Below, one piece after another: positions 25,767 through 35,405 of a DNA stretch of 64,000 bases (position 1 is its first letter; every line of letters starts with the position of its first letter). Origin of the DNA: Providencia sp. R33 (lineage in GTDB: Bacteria > Pseudomonadota > Gammaproteobacteria > Enterobacterales > Enterobacteriaceae); NCBI RefSeq assembly GCF_019343475.1, contig NZ_CP072453.1, positions 3,720,001 through 3,784,000 of the forward strand, written 5' to 3'. Made by a program: the position numbers and the translations under genes. A model generated the notes under the pieces. It did no database searches, had not been told where the DNA came from, and saw only the letters and a list, made by a program, of their open reading frames with translations.

Positions 25767-27137
25767 TTATTTTTTCTTGACCGGGCGCTGCCAGTTTTTA
25801 ATGTGCATTTGCTTAACACGGCTAACGACTAATTCGTCTTCGTTAACATCACGTGTAACTGTCGTGCCTGCGCCAATAGTTGCACCTTTTGCCACAGAAA
25901 CTGGCGCGACTAACTGAGTATCCGAGCCCACAAAAACATCATCACCGATAATGGTTTTATGCTTATTCGCACCATCATAGTTACAAGTGATGGTCCCTGC
26001 GCCGATATTCACGTTATCGCCAATTTGCGCATCGCCAAGGTAACTTAAATGCCCCGCTTTTGAACCTAAACCTAAAGAGGCATTTTTCATTTCAACGAAA
26101 TTACCCACATGCGCTTTAGCCGCTAATTTAGCACCCGGACGCAAACGAGCAAAAGGACCAACCGTACATTCTGATGATAATTCAGAGTTTTCTATGACTG
26201 AATATGGGCTAATAATTGAGTTATCACCAATAACGCAATCCCTTAAGATACAGCCAGATTGTATTTGTACGTTGTTACCCAGCGTCACATTCCCTTCGAT
26301 AATGACATTGGTATCGATAATAATGTCACGTCCATGGGTTAAGGTACCGCGAATATCAAAACGCTCTGGGTCGATTAGCATCACACCCGCCAACAACAGT
26401 TTTTCTGCTTGTTCTTTCTGGTAAACACGCTCAAGCGCAGCCAGTTGCAGACGGTTGTTAACCCCTTCCATCTCGCTTAAACGGCTTGGGTGAACGGTTG
26501 CTACCTTATTACCTTCTTTATGAGCAAGGGCGATAATATCCGTGATGTAATATTCACCTTGCGCATTATCGTTGTTCAGCTGAGCCAACCAACGTTTGAA
26601 ATCTTTACCGCTTGCAACCATGATCCCAGTGTTAATCTCTTGGATTTTACGCTGCTCTTCAGTCGCATCTTTTTGTTCAATAATACCGACGACTTCATTA
26701 TTTTCGCGAATAATACGACCATAACCCGTTGGGTTATCTAAAATCACAGTCAGTAAGCCAATCCCACCTTGGGGTTTAACTTCAATCAGGCGGTCTAACG
26801 TATCTTTAGCAATCAGAGGTACATCACCGTACAACATGACAATATCTTCATCGTCTTGGAAGCTTGGTGCCGCCTGTTGCATTGCATGGCCTGTACCGAG
26901 TTGCTCTGCTTGCAGAACCCAATTTAAATTCTGCTCACCCAGTTTTTCTTTCAGTAAATCACCGCCATGCCCGTATACCAGATGGATATCTGATGCACCG
27001 ATTGATTTTGCAGTATCAATTACGTGCTGAACCATTGGTTTGCCCGCAAGTAAATGCAAAACTTTAGGCAAATCTGAATACATCCGTGTGCCTTTACCGG
27101 CAGCTAAAATTACGACACTTTTTCTTTGCACAGTCAT
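25767..27137 (-). CDS. glmU: Bifunctional UDP-GlcNAc pyrophosphorylase / GlcN-1-P acetyltransferase
   Basis: A 456-residue enzyme (E. coli 456) that acetylates glucosamine-1-phosphate and couples it to UTP, giving UDP-GlcNAc. The N-terminal nucleotidyltransferase motif LAAGKGTRMYSDLPKVLH and the YGDVPLI aspartate region are intact. The C-terminal half is a left-handed beta helix with repeated hexapeptides (for example IEGNVTLGNNVQIQSGCIL) and the acetyl-CoA site region HVGNFVEMKNASLG. It lies between atpC and glmS on the same strand, with a terminator separating it from atpC. Confidence 0.98.
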   Translation of the reverse strand: MTVQRKSVVILAAGKGTRMYSDLPKVLHLLAGKPMVQHVIDTAKSIGASDIHLVYGHGGDLLKEKLGEQNLNWVLQAEQLGTGHAMQQAAPSFQDDEDIVMLYGDVPLIAKDTLDRLIEVKPQGGIGLLTVILDNPTGYGRIIRENNEVVGIIEQKDATEEQRKIQEINTGIMVASGKDFKRWLAQLNNDNAQGEYYITDIIALAHKEGNKVATVHPSRLSEMEGVNNRLQLAALERVYQKEQAEKLLLAGVMLIDPERFDIRGTLTHGRDIIIDTNVIIEGNVTLGNNVQIQSGCILRDCVIGDNSIISPYSVIENSELSSECTVGPFARLRPGAKLAAKAHVGNFVEMKNASLGLGSKAGHLSYLGDAQIGDNVNIGAGTITCNYDGANKHKTIIGDDVFVGSDTQLVAPVSVAKGATIGAGTTVTRDVNEDELVVSRVKQMHIKNWQRPVKKK

Positions 27138-27216
27138 TTTTCCTGAAACTCCAACTTTGGGATGAAAGTAAACCTATTTCCTATTTAAAATACTACATAT
27201 TTCGCTCAAATAAAAA

Positions 27217-27242
27217 AGCCAGTTAGGATTAACCAACTGGCT
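27217..27242. terminator. Bidirectional terminator after atpC
   Basis: AGCCAGTT pairs with AACTGGCT around a short AGG/ACC inner stem, with A-run before and T-run after. On the minus strand it ends the atp operon 22 bases beyond the atpC stop. Confidence 0.88.
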
Positions 27243-27263
27243 TTTTTTACTATACCGCTATCA

Positions 27264-27689
27264 TTACATTAGCTTTTTAGTTAACTCGATGACTCGAAGT
27301 TTCGCTATTGCTTTTGCAAGTTCTGCCGATGCCTGAGCATAATCAACATCGCCGTGTGCTTTACGGACGTGTTCTTCCGCTTTGCGTTTAGATTCCACTG
27401 CACGAGCTTCATCTAAATCTTTACCACGGATCGCTGTATCAGCGAGTACGATAACACCGTTTGGCTGCACTTCTAAAATACCGCCAGAGAGGTAAATTAG
27501 TTCTTCTTCACCAAACTGCTTGGTAATACGTACCATGCCCGGTTTTATGGCAGTCAGCAGCGGGGTATGCTGCGGGTAAATCCCCAGCTCACCTTCACTA
27601 CCTGTCACCTGAATTTTCTGTACTAGGCCTTCAAACATTTGTTTTTCAGCACTCACTACAGTCAGGTGGTATGTCATTGCAGCTACCAT
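27264..27689 (-). CDS. atpC: ATP synthase epsilon subunit (F1)
   Basis: A 141-residue central-stalk subunit that couples rotation to catalysis and inhibits ATP hydrolysis. It has the N-terminal beta sandwich (MTYHLTVVSAEKQMFEG, TGSEGELGIYPQHTPLLTAIKPG) and C-terminal helices (AQASAELAKAIAKLRVIELT-like). The start at 27689 adds MVAA to the E. coli-type beginning. It is chosen because AGGAGG lies five bases upstream. Last gene of the operon, 21 bases after atpD. Confidence 0.97.
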   Translation of the reverse strand: MVAAMTYHLTVVSAEKQMFEGLVQKIQVTGSEGELGIYPQHTPLLTAIKPGMVRITKQFGEEELIYLSGGILEVQPNGVIVLADTAIRGKDLDEARAVESKRKAEEHVRKAHGDVDYAQASAELAKAIAKLRVIELTKKLM

Positions 27690-27710
27690 ATCAACCTCCT
27701 GTCAGCTGGA

Positions 27711-29093
27711 TTAAAGCTTTTTCGCTTTTTCCACAGCTTCTTCAATGGTACCAACCATATAGAACGCTTGTTCTGGCAGGTGGTCGTAATCACCGTTCAG
27801 GATACCGCCGAAGCCACGGATAGTGTCTTTCAGGGAAACGAACTTACCTGGTGAACCGGTAAATACTTCAGCAACGAAGAATGGTTGAGACAGGAAGCGC
27901 TGGATCTTACGAGCACGAGCAACAACCAGTTTGTCTTCTTCAGACAGTTCATCCATACCCAGAATTGCAATGATATCTTTCAGTTCTTGGTAACGTTGCA
28001 GAATAGACTGAACGCCACGTGCAACATCATAGTGCTCTTGACCAACGACGAGTGGGTCTAACTGACGGCTAGTAGAATCCAGAGGGTCAACCGCTGGGTA
28101 GATACCCAGAGATGCGATTTGACGGCTCAGAACTACCGTTGCGTCTAAGTGAGCAAAGGTTGTTGCTGGTGATGGGTCAGTCAAGTCATCCGCAGGAACG
28201 TAAACCGCTTGTACGGAAGTGATAGAACCCGTTTGAGTTGAGGTAATACGTTCTTGCAGAACACCCATCTCTTCCGCCAGCGTTGGCTGATAACCTACCG
28301 CTGATGGCATACGACCTAACAGTGCTGATACTTCAGTACCTGCTAAGGTGTAACGATAAATGTTGTCAACGAACAGCAGTACGTCACGACCTTCGTCACG
28401 GAATTTCTCAGCCATAGTCAGACCAGTCAACGCAACGCGCAGACGGTTTCCTGGTGGCTCATTCATCTGGCCATAAACCAGTGATACTTTATCCAGAACG
28501 TTTGAGTCGGTCATTTCATGATAGAAGTCGTTCCCTTCACGAGTACGCTCACCAACACCCGCGAACACTGAGTAACCTGAGTGCTCAATCGCGATGTTAC
28601 GGATCAGTTCCATCATGTTTACTGTTTTACCAACACCCGCACCACCGAACAGACCAACTTTACCACCTTTCGCGAATGGACAGATTAAGTCCATTACTTT
28701 GATACCGGTTTCCAGCAGTTCTGTTGAGTTAGCTAACTCTTCGTAGCTTGGTGCAGCACGGTGAATTGACCAGCGCTCTTCTTCGCCGATATCACCTTTC
28801 ATATCAATAGGTTCACCCAGAACGTTCATGATACGTCCTAGAGTTGCTTTACCTACTGGTACTTCGATTGGGTGATCTAAGTTAACAACACTTAAACCAC
28901 GGCTTAGGCCGTCTGATGTACCCATTGCGATACAACGAACAACACCACCGCCTAGCTGTTGCTGAACTTCCAGCACCAGTTTGTCTTTACCGTTCATAAC
29001 CTCAAGAGCGTCATACACTTTTGGTACGCTATCTTGAGGGAACTCGACGTCCACAACGGCGCCGATTACCTGGATAATCTTTCCAGTAGCCAT
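27711..29093 (-). CDS. atpD: ATP synthase beta subunit (F1, catalytic)
   Basis: 460 residues, same as E. coli. It forms the catalytic sites of the F1 hexamer. The Walker A loop GGAGVGKT, the catalytic glutamate in GVGERTREGND, the Walker B LLFVDNIYRYT and the DELSEED region (here MDELSEEDKLVV) are all present. Located 34 bases after atpG. Confidence 0.99.
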   Translation of the reverse strand: MATGKIIQVIGAVVDVEFPQDSVPKVYDALEVMNGKDKLVLEVQQQLGGGVVRCIAMGTSDGLSRGLSVVNLDHPIEVPVGKATLGRIMNVLGEPIDMKGDIGEEERWSIHRAAPSYEELANSTELLETGIKVMDLICPFAKGGKVGLFGGAGVGKTVNMMELIRNIAIEHSGYSVFAGVGERTREGNDFYHEMTDSNVLDKVSLVYGQMNEPPGNRLRVALTGLTMAEKFRDEGRDVLLFVDNIYRYTLAGTEVSALLGRMPSAVGYQPTLAEEMGVLQERITSTQTGSITSVQAVYVPADDLTDPSPATTFAHLDATVVLSRQIASLGIYPAVDPLDSTSRQLDPLVVGQEHYDVARGVQSILQRYQELKDIIAILGMDELSEEDKLVVARARKIQRFLSQPFFVAEVFTGSPGKFVSLKDTIRGFGGILNGDYDHLPEQAFYMVGTIEEAVEKAKKL

Positions 29094-29127
29094 CTTGAAT
29101 CCTCTACGTAATTCGTAAACCTAGCTG

Positions 29128-29991
29128 TTAAACCGCGGAAGCGCCCGAAACAATTTCGGTAAGCTCCTGAGTAATGCTGGCCTGACGAGCTTTGTTGTAA
29201 ACCAACTGCAACTCTTTGATCAGGTTTCCACCATTATCAGTAGCGGCTTTCATCGCTACCATTCGTGCGGCCTGCTCACTAGCCAGGTTTTCAACGACGC
29301 CCTGATAAACCTGCGACTCGATATAACGACGTAGCAGGGTATCCAGCAACGCCTTAGGATCGGGTTCGTATATATAATCCCAAGATTTCTTCTTCAGTGT
29401 TTCATCATTGCTTGCAGGCAATGGTAATAATTGAAGAATAGTTGGCTCCTGAGACATTGTATTGATGAACTTGTTAGTCACCACATACAGTTTATCCAAA
29501 CGCCCTTCATCATAGGCTTGTAGCATAGTGTTAACTGGACCAATCAAATCCGAAAGCGTTGGGTTATCCCCCATTCCGGTAACTTGTGTCACGACATTAC
29601 CGCCCACAGAGCCGAAGAATGATACCGCTTTAGAACCGATTAAAGCCAAATCAACCTGAACATTTTTCTCAGACCATGATTTCATATCTGCGAGCAGTTT
29701 TTTGAACAAGTTAATGTTCAAACCACCACACAGACCACGGTCTGTTGAAACAACCAAATACCCAACGCGCTTAACTTCACGCTCTTCAAGATATGGATGT
29801 TTGTATTCCAGATTACCTAACGCTAGGTGACCAATAACACTGCGCATGGTCTCCGCATAAGGACGGCTAGCCGCCATGCGTTCTTGCGATTTACGCATTT
29901 TGGACGCAGCGACCATTTCCATCGCTTTAGTGATCTTCTGCGTGTTTTGCACGCTGGCAATCTTGGAACGTATCTCTTTTGCGCCGGCCAT
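29128..29991 (-). CDS. atpG: ATP synthase gamma subunit (F1 rotor shaft)
   Basis: 287 residues, same as E. coli. The long N- and C-terminal helices that form the rotating shaft are visible: MAGAKEIRSKIASVQNTQKI at the start and the ATDNGGNLIKELQLVYNKAR region at the end. The central Rossmann-like part contains STDRGLCGGLN. It lies between atpA and atpD, with a 52-base gap after atpA. Confidence 0.98.
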   Translation of the reverse strand: MAGAKEIRSKIASVQNTQKITKAMEMVAASKMRKSQERMAASRPYAETMRSVIGHLALGNLEYKHPYLEEREVKRVGYLVVSTDRGLCGGLNINLFKKLLADMKSWSEKNVQVDLALIGSKAVSFFGSVGGNVVTQVTGMGDNPTLSDLIGPVNTMLQAYDEGRLDKLYVVTNKFINTMSQEPTILQLLPLPASNDETLKKKSWDYIYEPDPKALLDTLLRRYIESQVYQGVVENLASEQAARMVAMKAATDNGGNLIKELQLVYNKARQASITQELTEIVSGASAV

Positions 29992-30043
29992 TACAGCTTC
30001 TCCTTATTAACCAGACGGCCCTAAAAATTCGGGCCGAATAGTA

Positions 30044-31585
30044 TTACCAGGACTGAGTTGCTTTAAATGATTCGAGCAGTTTTTTCAACTTGCCTTCGAT
30101 ATCATCGTTATAGTTACCAGCCTGGCCGATTTCGTTCATAAGGTCAGCATGCTCACGCAGGGCAAAAGAAACTAATGCAGCTTCGAATGCACCAATTTTC
30201 GCTAACTCAACATCATCCAAGAATCCACGTTCTGCCGCGAACAGAGACAGTGACTGCTCTGCTACTGACATCGGTGCATACTGTTTCTGTTTCAGCAATT
30301 CAGTTACTTTCTGACCATGACTTAACTGTTTACGAGTCGCGTCATCGAGGTCGGAAGCAAACTGAGCAAATGCTGCAAGTTCACGATACTGAGCAAGTGC
30401 TGTACGAATACCACCAGACAGTTTCTTAATGATTTTAGTCTGAGCAGCACCACCAACACGAGATACTGAAATACCAGGGTTAACCGCTGGACGGATACCA
30501 GAGTTAAACAAGTTAGATTCCAGGAAGATCTGACCATCTGTAATCGAGATTACGTTAGTCGGTACGAATGCAGAAACGTCACCGCCTTGGGTTTCAATGA
30601 TAGGCAGAGCCGTCAATGAACCAGTTTGGCCTTTAACTTCACCTTTAGTAAAGTTTTCAACGTATTCAGCGTTAACACGAGCTGCACGCTCAAGTAAACG
30701 TGAATGCAGATAAAAAACGTCACCTGGGTAAGCTTCACGTCCTGGTGGACGACGCAGCAACAGTGAAATTTGACGGTATGCAACAGCCTGTTTAGACAGG
30801 TCATCGTAAACGATCAGCGCATCTTCACCGCGGTCACGGAAATATTCACCCATTGCGCATCCAGAGTATGCAGCAAGGTATTGCAGAGCAGCTGATTCAG
30901 ATGCCGTTGCAACAACAACAATGGTATTTTCCAGTGCGCCGTGTTCTTCCAGTTTACGAACTACGTTAGAAATAGTAGATGCTTTCTGACCGATAGCAAC
31001 GTAAACACATTTGATGCCAGAATCACGCTGATTAATAATTGCATCGATCGCTAGAGCAGTTTTACCTGTCTGACGGTCACCGATGATAAGCTCACGCTGA
31101 CCACGGCCGATTGGAATCATCGCATCGACTGATTTATAACCAGTCTGTACAGGTTGATCAACTGATTGACGTTCAATAACACCTGGAGCAATAACTTCAA
31201 TTGGAGAGAAGCCATCGTTCTCAACAGGGCCTTTACCATCAATTGGTTGACCCAGTGTATTCACAACACGTCCTAACAGGCCACGGCCTACTGGGACTTC
31301 AAGAATACGACCAGTACATTTAACTTTCATGCCCTCTGCCAAGTCGGCATAAGGACCCATAACAACCGCACCAACAGAGTCTCGCTCCAAGTTCAGTGCG
31401 ATAGCGTAACGGTTGCCAGGCAGTGCGATCATTTCACCCTGCATGACTTCGGCTAAACCGTGAATACGAATGATACCGTCGTTAACGGATACAATCGTAC
31501 CTTCATTGTGAGCTTCACTCACAACATCAAACTGAGCAATACGCTGTTTGATCAGTTCGCTGATTTCGGTGGAATTCAGTTGCAT
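30044..31585 (-). CDS. atpA: ATP synthase alpha subunit (F1)
   Basis: 513 residues, same as E. coli. Non-catalytic nucleotide-binding subunit of the F1 hexamer. It has the N terminus MQLNSTEISELIKQRI that contacts delta, the P-loop GDRQTGKTA, the VYDDLSKQA region and the arginine finger context SVSRVGGAAQ. It follows atpH by 14 bases. Confidence 0.99.
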   Translation of the reverse strand: MQLNSTEISELIKQRIAQFDVVSEAHNEGTIVSVNDGIIRIHGLAEVMQGEMIALPGNRYAIALNLERDSVGAVVMGPYADLAEGMKVKCTGRILEVPVGRGLLGRVVNTLGQPIDGKGPVENDGFSPIEVIAPGVIERQSVDQPVQTGYKSVDAMIPIGRGQRELIIGDRQTGKTALAIDAIINQRDSGIKCVYVAIGQKASTISNVVRKLEEHGALENTIVVVATASESAALQYLAAYSGCAMGEYFRDRGEDALIVYDDLSKQAVAYRQISLLLRRPPGREAYPGDVFYLHSRLLERAARVNAEYVENFTKGEVKGQTGSLTALPIIETQGGDVSAFVPTNVISITDGQIFLESNLFNSGIRPAVNPGISVSRVGGAAQTKIIKKLSGGIRTALAQYRELAAFAQFASDLDDATRKQLSHGQKVTELLKQKQYAPMSVAEQSLSLFAAERGFLDDVELAKIGAFEAALVSFALREHADLMNEIGQAGNYNDDIEGKLKKLLESFKATQSW

Positions 31586-31599
31586 ATGCTCCAGTTCCC

Positions 31600-32133
31600 T
31601 TAAGACTGCAAGACGTCAGTTAAACGCTCTAAGCGACCGCGGACACTCCCGTCAATAACGAGGTCTCCAGCACGAATGATCACTCCAGCAATAACAGACT
31701 TATCAATTTTGCAATTCAGCTTAACTTTGCGTGACAGACGTTTTTCCATCGCTGCAGAAATTTTAGCTGACTGCTGTTCACTCAGTTCGTTAGCAGAAAT
31801 GACATCAACCTCGATGGTTGATTCCAGAGCATCGCGCAATTGAATAAATTGAGCTAATACTTCTGGTAGCGTTGTTAAACGCCCATTATCTGCCATAACA
31901 CGAATCAGATTCTGAACATGCTCGTCAATTTCATCTCCACAAACAGAGATAAACGTTTTAGCTAATGTTTCTGGTGCAATAGAACCAGAAAGCAGCTCAC
32001 CAACCTGTTCGTTGCGCGTCACCAATGAGGTGAAGGCCAGCATATTCTGCCATTTTTCGACAGATTGGTTTTCCACAGCAAAGTCAAAAGCTGCTTTGGC
32101 GTAGGGGCGAGCTACAGTAGCGATTTCAGACAT
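31600..32133 (-). CDS. atpH: ATP synthase delta subunit (peripheral stalk)
   Basis: 177 residues, same as E. coli. It caps the F1 hexamer and joins it to the b-subunit stalk. The N-terminal helical domain (VARPYAKAAFDFAVE) and the C-terminal part (VIAGVIIRAGDLVIDGSVRG) are typical. It lies 12 bases after atpF. Confidence 0.98.
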   Translation of the reverse strand: MSEIATVARPYAKAAFDFAVENQSVEKWQNMLAFTSLVTRNEQVGELLSGSIAPETLAKTFISVCGDEIDEHVQNLIRVMADNGRLTTLPEVLAQFIQLRDALESTIEVDVISANELSEQQSAKISAAMEKRLSRKVKLNCKIDKSVIAGVIIRAGDLVIDGSVRGRLERLTDVLQS

Positions 32134-32145
32134 GCCCCTCCCTCC

Positions 32146-32616
32146 TTACAGTTCAGCGACTAGTTTATCAACGATGTCGCTGTTAGCAGCTTCATCCACG
32201 GAACGTTCGATAATCTTCTCGGCACCTGCAATAGCAAGCATCGCAACCTGTTTACGTAACTCTTCACGTGCACGTTTACGCTCAGCATCAATTTCAGCTT
32301 GCGCTTGCGCGACGATTTTTGCACGTTCTGCTTCCGCTTCTGCTTTTGCTTCATCAATCATTTGAACACGCTGTTTATTTGCTTGTTCAATGATGACTTG
32401 TGCTTCAGCTTTCGCTTTTTTCAGTCGGTCGGTTGCGTCGGTTTGCGCCAGTTCCAGGTTCTTTTTAGCACGTTCTGCAGAAGATAAACCGTCAGCAATT
32501 TCTTTTTGACGTTTTTCAATGGCCGCCATAATCGGTGGCCATACATACTTCATACAGAACCAAACAAACAGGACAAACGCGATAGCCTGGCCGAGGATTG
32601 TTGCATTTAGATTCAC
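32146..32616 (-). CDS. atpF: ATP synthase b subunit (peripheral stalk)
   Basis: 156 residues, same as E. coli. One N-terminal membrane helix (MNLNATILGQAIAFVLFVWF) is followed by a long charged coiled coil that acts as stator. I chose the GTG at 32616, which matches the E. coli GTG start and has AGAGGT seven bases upstream. The longer frame from a TTG at 32622 would put the ribosome site too close. Confidence 0.96.
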   Translation of the reverse strand: MNLNATILGQAIAFVLFVWFCMKYVWPPIMAAIEKRQKEIADGLSSAERAKKNLELAQTDATDRLKKAKAEAQVIIEQANKQRVQMIDEAKAEAEAERAKIVAQAQAEIDAERKRAREELRKQVAMLAIAGAEKIIERSVDEAANSDIVDKLVAEL

Positions 32617-32674
32617 AGACAATACCTCTTATTCATTAGTGAATTAATGTTCTTACAGTGTTCCGTAACGTTAA

Positions 32675-32914
<240 letters not shown>

Positions 32915-32961
32915 GACAGTCTCCAGTTTGTTTCAGTTAATACAATTATTGATTAATTAAA

Positions 32962-33780
32962 TTAGTGCTCTTCAGATGCCATCGACAGATAGACAACAGT
33001 CAGAACCATAAAAATAAAGGCTTGTAGCGTAATAATCAGTATGTGGAAGATAGCCCAAGGTAGGCTTAACAACCACTGTGACCACCACGGAAGCAGAGCC
33101 GCGATAAGAATAAAGATCAATTCACCTGCATACATGTTACCAAACAGTCGCAGACCGAGTGATACAGGTTTTGACAGCAGGCTTACCCCTTCAAGAATCA
33201 AGTTGACTGGAATGAAGACAGGATGGTTAAAAGGCTGCATAGTGAGCTCTTTTGTAAATCCGCCAATTCCTTTCATCTTGATGCTGTAAAAGAGGATTAG
33301 GATAAACACACCAATAGCCATCGATAAAGTGACACTAACATCTGCGGTTGGTACTGCACGTAATGCAGGTAACCCGAGATAATGCTCAGCAATATACGGA
33401 AGGAAATCAATTGGGAGTAAATCCATCAGGTTCATTAAGAATACCCAGACGAACACCGTTAATGCTAAAGGAGCAATAACTTTGCTCTTACCGTGATACA
33501 TATCACGGACTGAGTTATCAACGAAACCAATGATCAGTTCTATTGCAGTCTGTAACTTACCGGGTACGCCACTAGTCGCATTGGCTGCAACTCTTCTAAA
33601 TAGCCACAGGAACAGAGCCCCGAGAACTACTGAGAAAAAAAGCGAGTCAATGTTCAACGTCCAAAATGTTGGACTAGCGTGGGGATCGACCAACTTAAAG
33701 GTACTCAGGTCCAACTGAAGGTTTCTCAGATGGTGGCCTATGTAATCCTCTGTAGTCATCACTTCTCCTGATGCAGACAT
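32962..33780 (-). CDS. atpB: ATP synthase a subunit (Fo)
   Basis: 272 residues (E. coli 271). A multi-spanning membrane subunit that forms the proton half-channels against the c ring. The essential arginine sits in VSLGLRLFGNMYAGE, and the family end VYLSMASEEH is intact. It lies between atpI and atpE. Confidence 0.98.
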   Translation of the reverse strand: MSASGEVMTTEDYIGHHLRNLQLDLSTFKLVDPHASPTFWTLNIDSLFFSVVLGALFLWLFRRVAANATSGVPGKLQTAIELIIGFVDNSVRDMYHGKSKVIAPLALTVFVWVFLMNLMDLLPIDFLPYIAEHYLGLPALRAVPTADVSVTLSMAIGVFILILFYSIKMKGIGGFTKELTMQPFNHPVFIPVNLILEGVSLLSKPVSLGLRLFGNMYAGELIFILIAALLPWWSQWLLSLPWAIFHILIITLQAFIFMVLTVVYLSMASEEH

Positions 33781-33813
33781 GATGCCTCTTACCCTTTTGT
33801 AGTTTAAAAATAC

Positions 33814-34191
33814 TTACCGTTTAAAAACGGCTGGTGCAACAATCTGAACAATTAGCACCGCTAAATAGGTCAAACCCAGTGGTGTTAATGACGCTTTGAA
33901 CACACCGAAAGCAACAACTAAAACAACGATAGTTGTAACAACCTTTAGCCCTGCTCCTAATGCTAAGAACCAGGCAATGCGGACAGGTTCATCCTCTTCC
34001 TTTGCTTTCTGAAATTGTGCTAGCAGCATAAATACGATATTTGGTAACCAGCATGCTAACCCACCAGCAAGAGCAGAGGCCCCCCATTCTATACTATTTG
34101 CACAGAAAGCCCCACTGAGGATCACTAAAGTTATAAACTGAACAGACAACTGCTTTGCAGCATGCTTGTTGTCATAAAGGGATACAGACAT
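33814..34191 (-). CDS. atpI: ATP synthase accessory protein AtpI
   Basis: 125 residues with four membrane segments, near the 126 of E. coli AtpI, which helps assembly of the c ring. The frame continues upstream to 34272, but MSVSLYDNKHAAK at 34191 corresponds to the E. coli start MSVSLVSRNVARK. The upstream part (RKGSFIQHLAFLRLRRAGSI) has no family match. First gene of the operon; atpB follows after 33 bases. Confidence 0.9.
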   Translation of the reverse strand: MSVSLYDNKHAAKQLSVQFITLVILSGAFCANSIEWGASALAGGLACWLPNIVFMLLAQFQKAKEEDEPVRIAWFLALGAGLKVVTTIVVLVVAFGVFKASLTPLGLTYLAVLIVQIVAPAVFKR

Positions 34192-34783
34192 AACTTTTCG
34201 TATACTCCCAGCTCTTCTCAGCCTCAGAAACGCTAAGTGTTGTATAAAACTGCCTTTGCGTAAATGTGTCAAGAGACAAAAACGAGCAAATTATACGGGC
34301 AGGCGAAATGAATTCAATCAGTAAGTAGCGAAAAGGTGAATAAATATTTAATTTTTTCGAGTTAGCGCAGAATTGTCGCTGTAATATTTAATAAATAGTT
34401 AATGAATTGCTACATTCGTTCACTTAAATGTGACATTAATCACATTTAGCTTTATTTATTCCTTCAACTTTCATCACAAGAAAAATTAGATTTAATCTGT
34501 AAATCAAATAATTAAGAAATATAATTTTTAAGCTAAATAATGAATCTATAAATCAAATATTTCACTGTTAACTAATTTATTAGCTAAATCGATTAAGTCA
34601 AAATAGCCAATTACATTCATTTTTTCCTTTCAGCTTATTATTTTTGAAACTTATTCGTTATTTCCATGTAAATAATGCGTGAAATTCGCGTTTTTGTTAT
34701 TTGCTCAAAAATAAAAATAGCCGCCTGCTTTTCAACATTCGGCTATCGCTCTAAAAGATAAAATTATTTGATAGAAAGCAACT
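34192..34783. other. atp operon upstream region
   Basis: About 590 very AT-rich bases between the rsmG stop and atpI, with no credible gene. It must hold the atp promoter. A perfect CRP-type palindrome is present and annotated separately. A hairpin (AATAGCCGcctgctttTCAACATTCGGCTATC type, 34715-34748) close to the rsmG stop could end the mnmG-rsmG transcript. Confidence 0.5.
34426..34447. promoter_or_regulatory. CRP-cAMP binding site upstream of atp
   Basis: A 22-base site with TGTGA (34429-34433), a six-base spacer and TCACA (34440-34444), flanked by AAA and TTT, so the 8-bp arms AAATGTGA/TCACATTT are perfectly symmetrical. This equals the CRP consensus. It is 235 bases before the atpI start; the position relative to the promoter is not known. 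Confidence 0.75.
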
Positions 34784-35404
34784 TTATTTCAGCGAAATTT
34801 TAACTAAATGGCGTTGCTCATCAAGTTCTGGTATTTCAAGTTCAGTGATAGATTCAATCACAAACCCTTCTGGCAGCGCCATTTCATCATCACGAATGAC
34901 ACCTTTTAGAGCGTAAAAACGCCCTTCAGGTGAAGGTAAATGGTGGCACCAACTCAACATATCATTCAACGATGCAAACGCACGACTAATCACACCATCA
35001 AAACCATTTGCAACGGGATACTCTTCAACTCGCGACTGAACGGGTTCGATGTTAGTTAGTCCTAACTCATGTTGAACCTGTTTTAAAAAGCGTACACGCT
35101 TCCCTAAGCTGTCCAATAGAACAAAATGGGAATCAGGTCGAACAATGGCTAAAGGAACGCCTGGCAAGCCAGGGCCTGTTCCAACATCGATAAACCGTTG
35201 TCCGTTGAGTTGACCGTTCACCACTATGCTATCCATGATATGACGGATTAACATTTGTTGAGGGTCACGCACGGACGTCAAGTTATAGGCTTTGTTCCAT
35301 TTAACTAGTAACCCAACGTAATCAACTAACTGCTGTTTTTGCTTTTCCGTTAAATCGATATCGGTTTTGGCAAGTAATTGATTGAGTTTTGATAATAAAT
35401 CCAT
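34784..35404 (-). CDS. rsmG: 16S rRNA (guanine-N7) methyltransferase, position 527
   Basis: 206 residues (E. coli 207). An SAM-dependent enzyme methylating G527 of 16S rRNA; loss gives low-level streptomycin resistance. The SAM-binding motif FIDVGTGPGLPGVPLAI and the VISRAFASL segment are present. It begins 1 base after the mnmG stop, so it is co-transcribed with mnmG. Confidence 0.97.
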   Translation of the reverse strand: MDLLSKLNQLLAKTDIDLTEKQKQQLVDYVGLLVKWNKAYNLTSVRDPQQMLIRHIMDSIVVNGQLNGQRFIDVGTGPGLPGVPLAIVRPDSHFVLLDSLGKRVRFLKQVQHELGLTNIEPVQSRVEEYPVANGFDGVISRAFASLNDMLSWCHHLPSPEGRFYALKGVIRDDEMALPEGFVIESITELEIPELDEQRHLVKISLK

Positions 35405-35405
35405 G

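Noticed and set aside
34191..34272. Extended AtpI N terminus of 27 residues
   Set aside because: The extension has no similarity to AtpI, whereas MSVSL at 34191 aligns with the known start.
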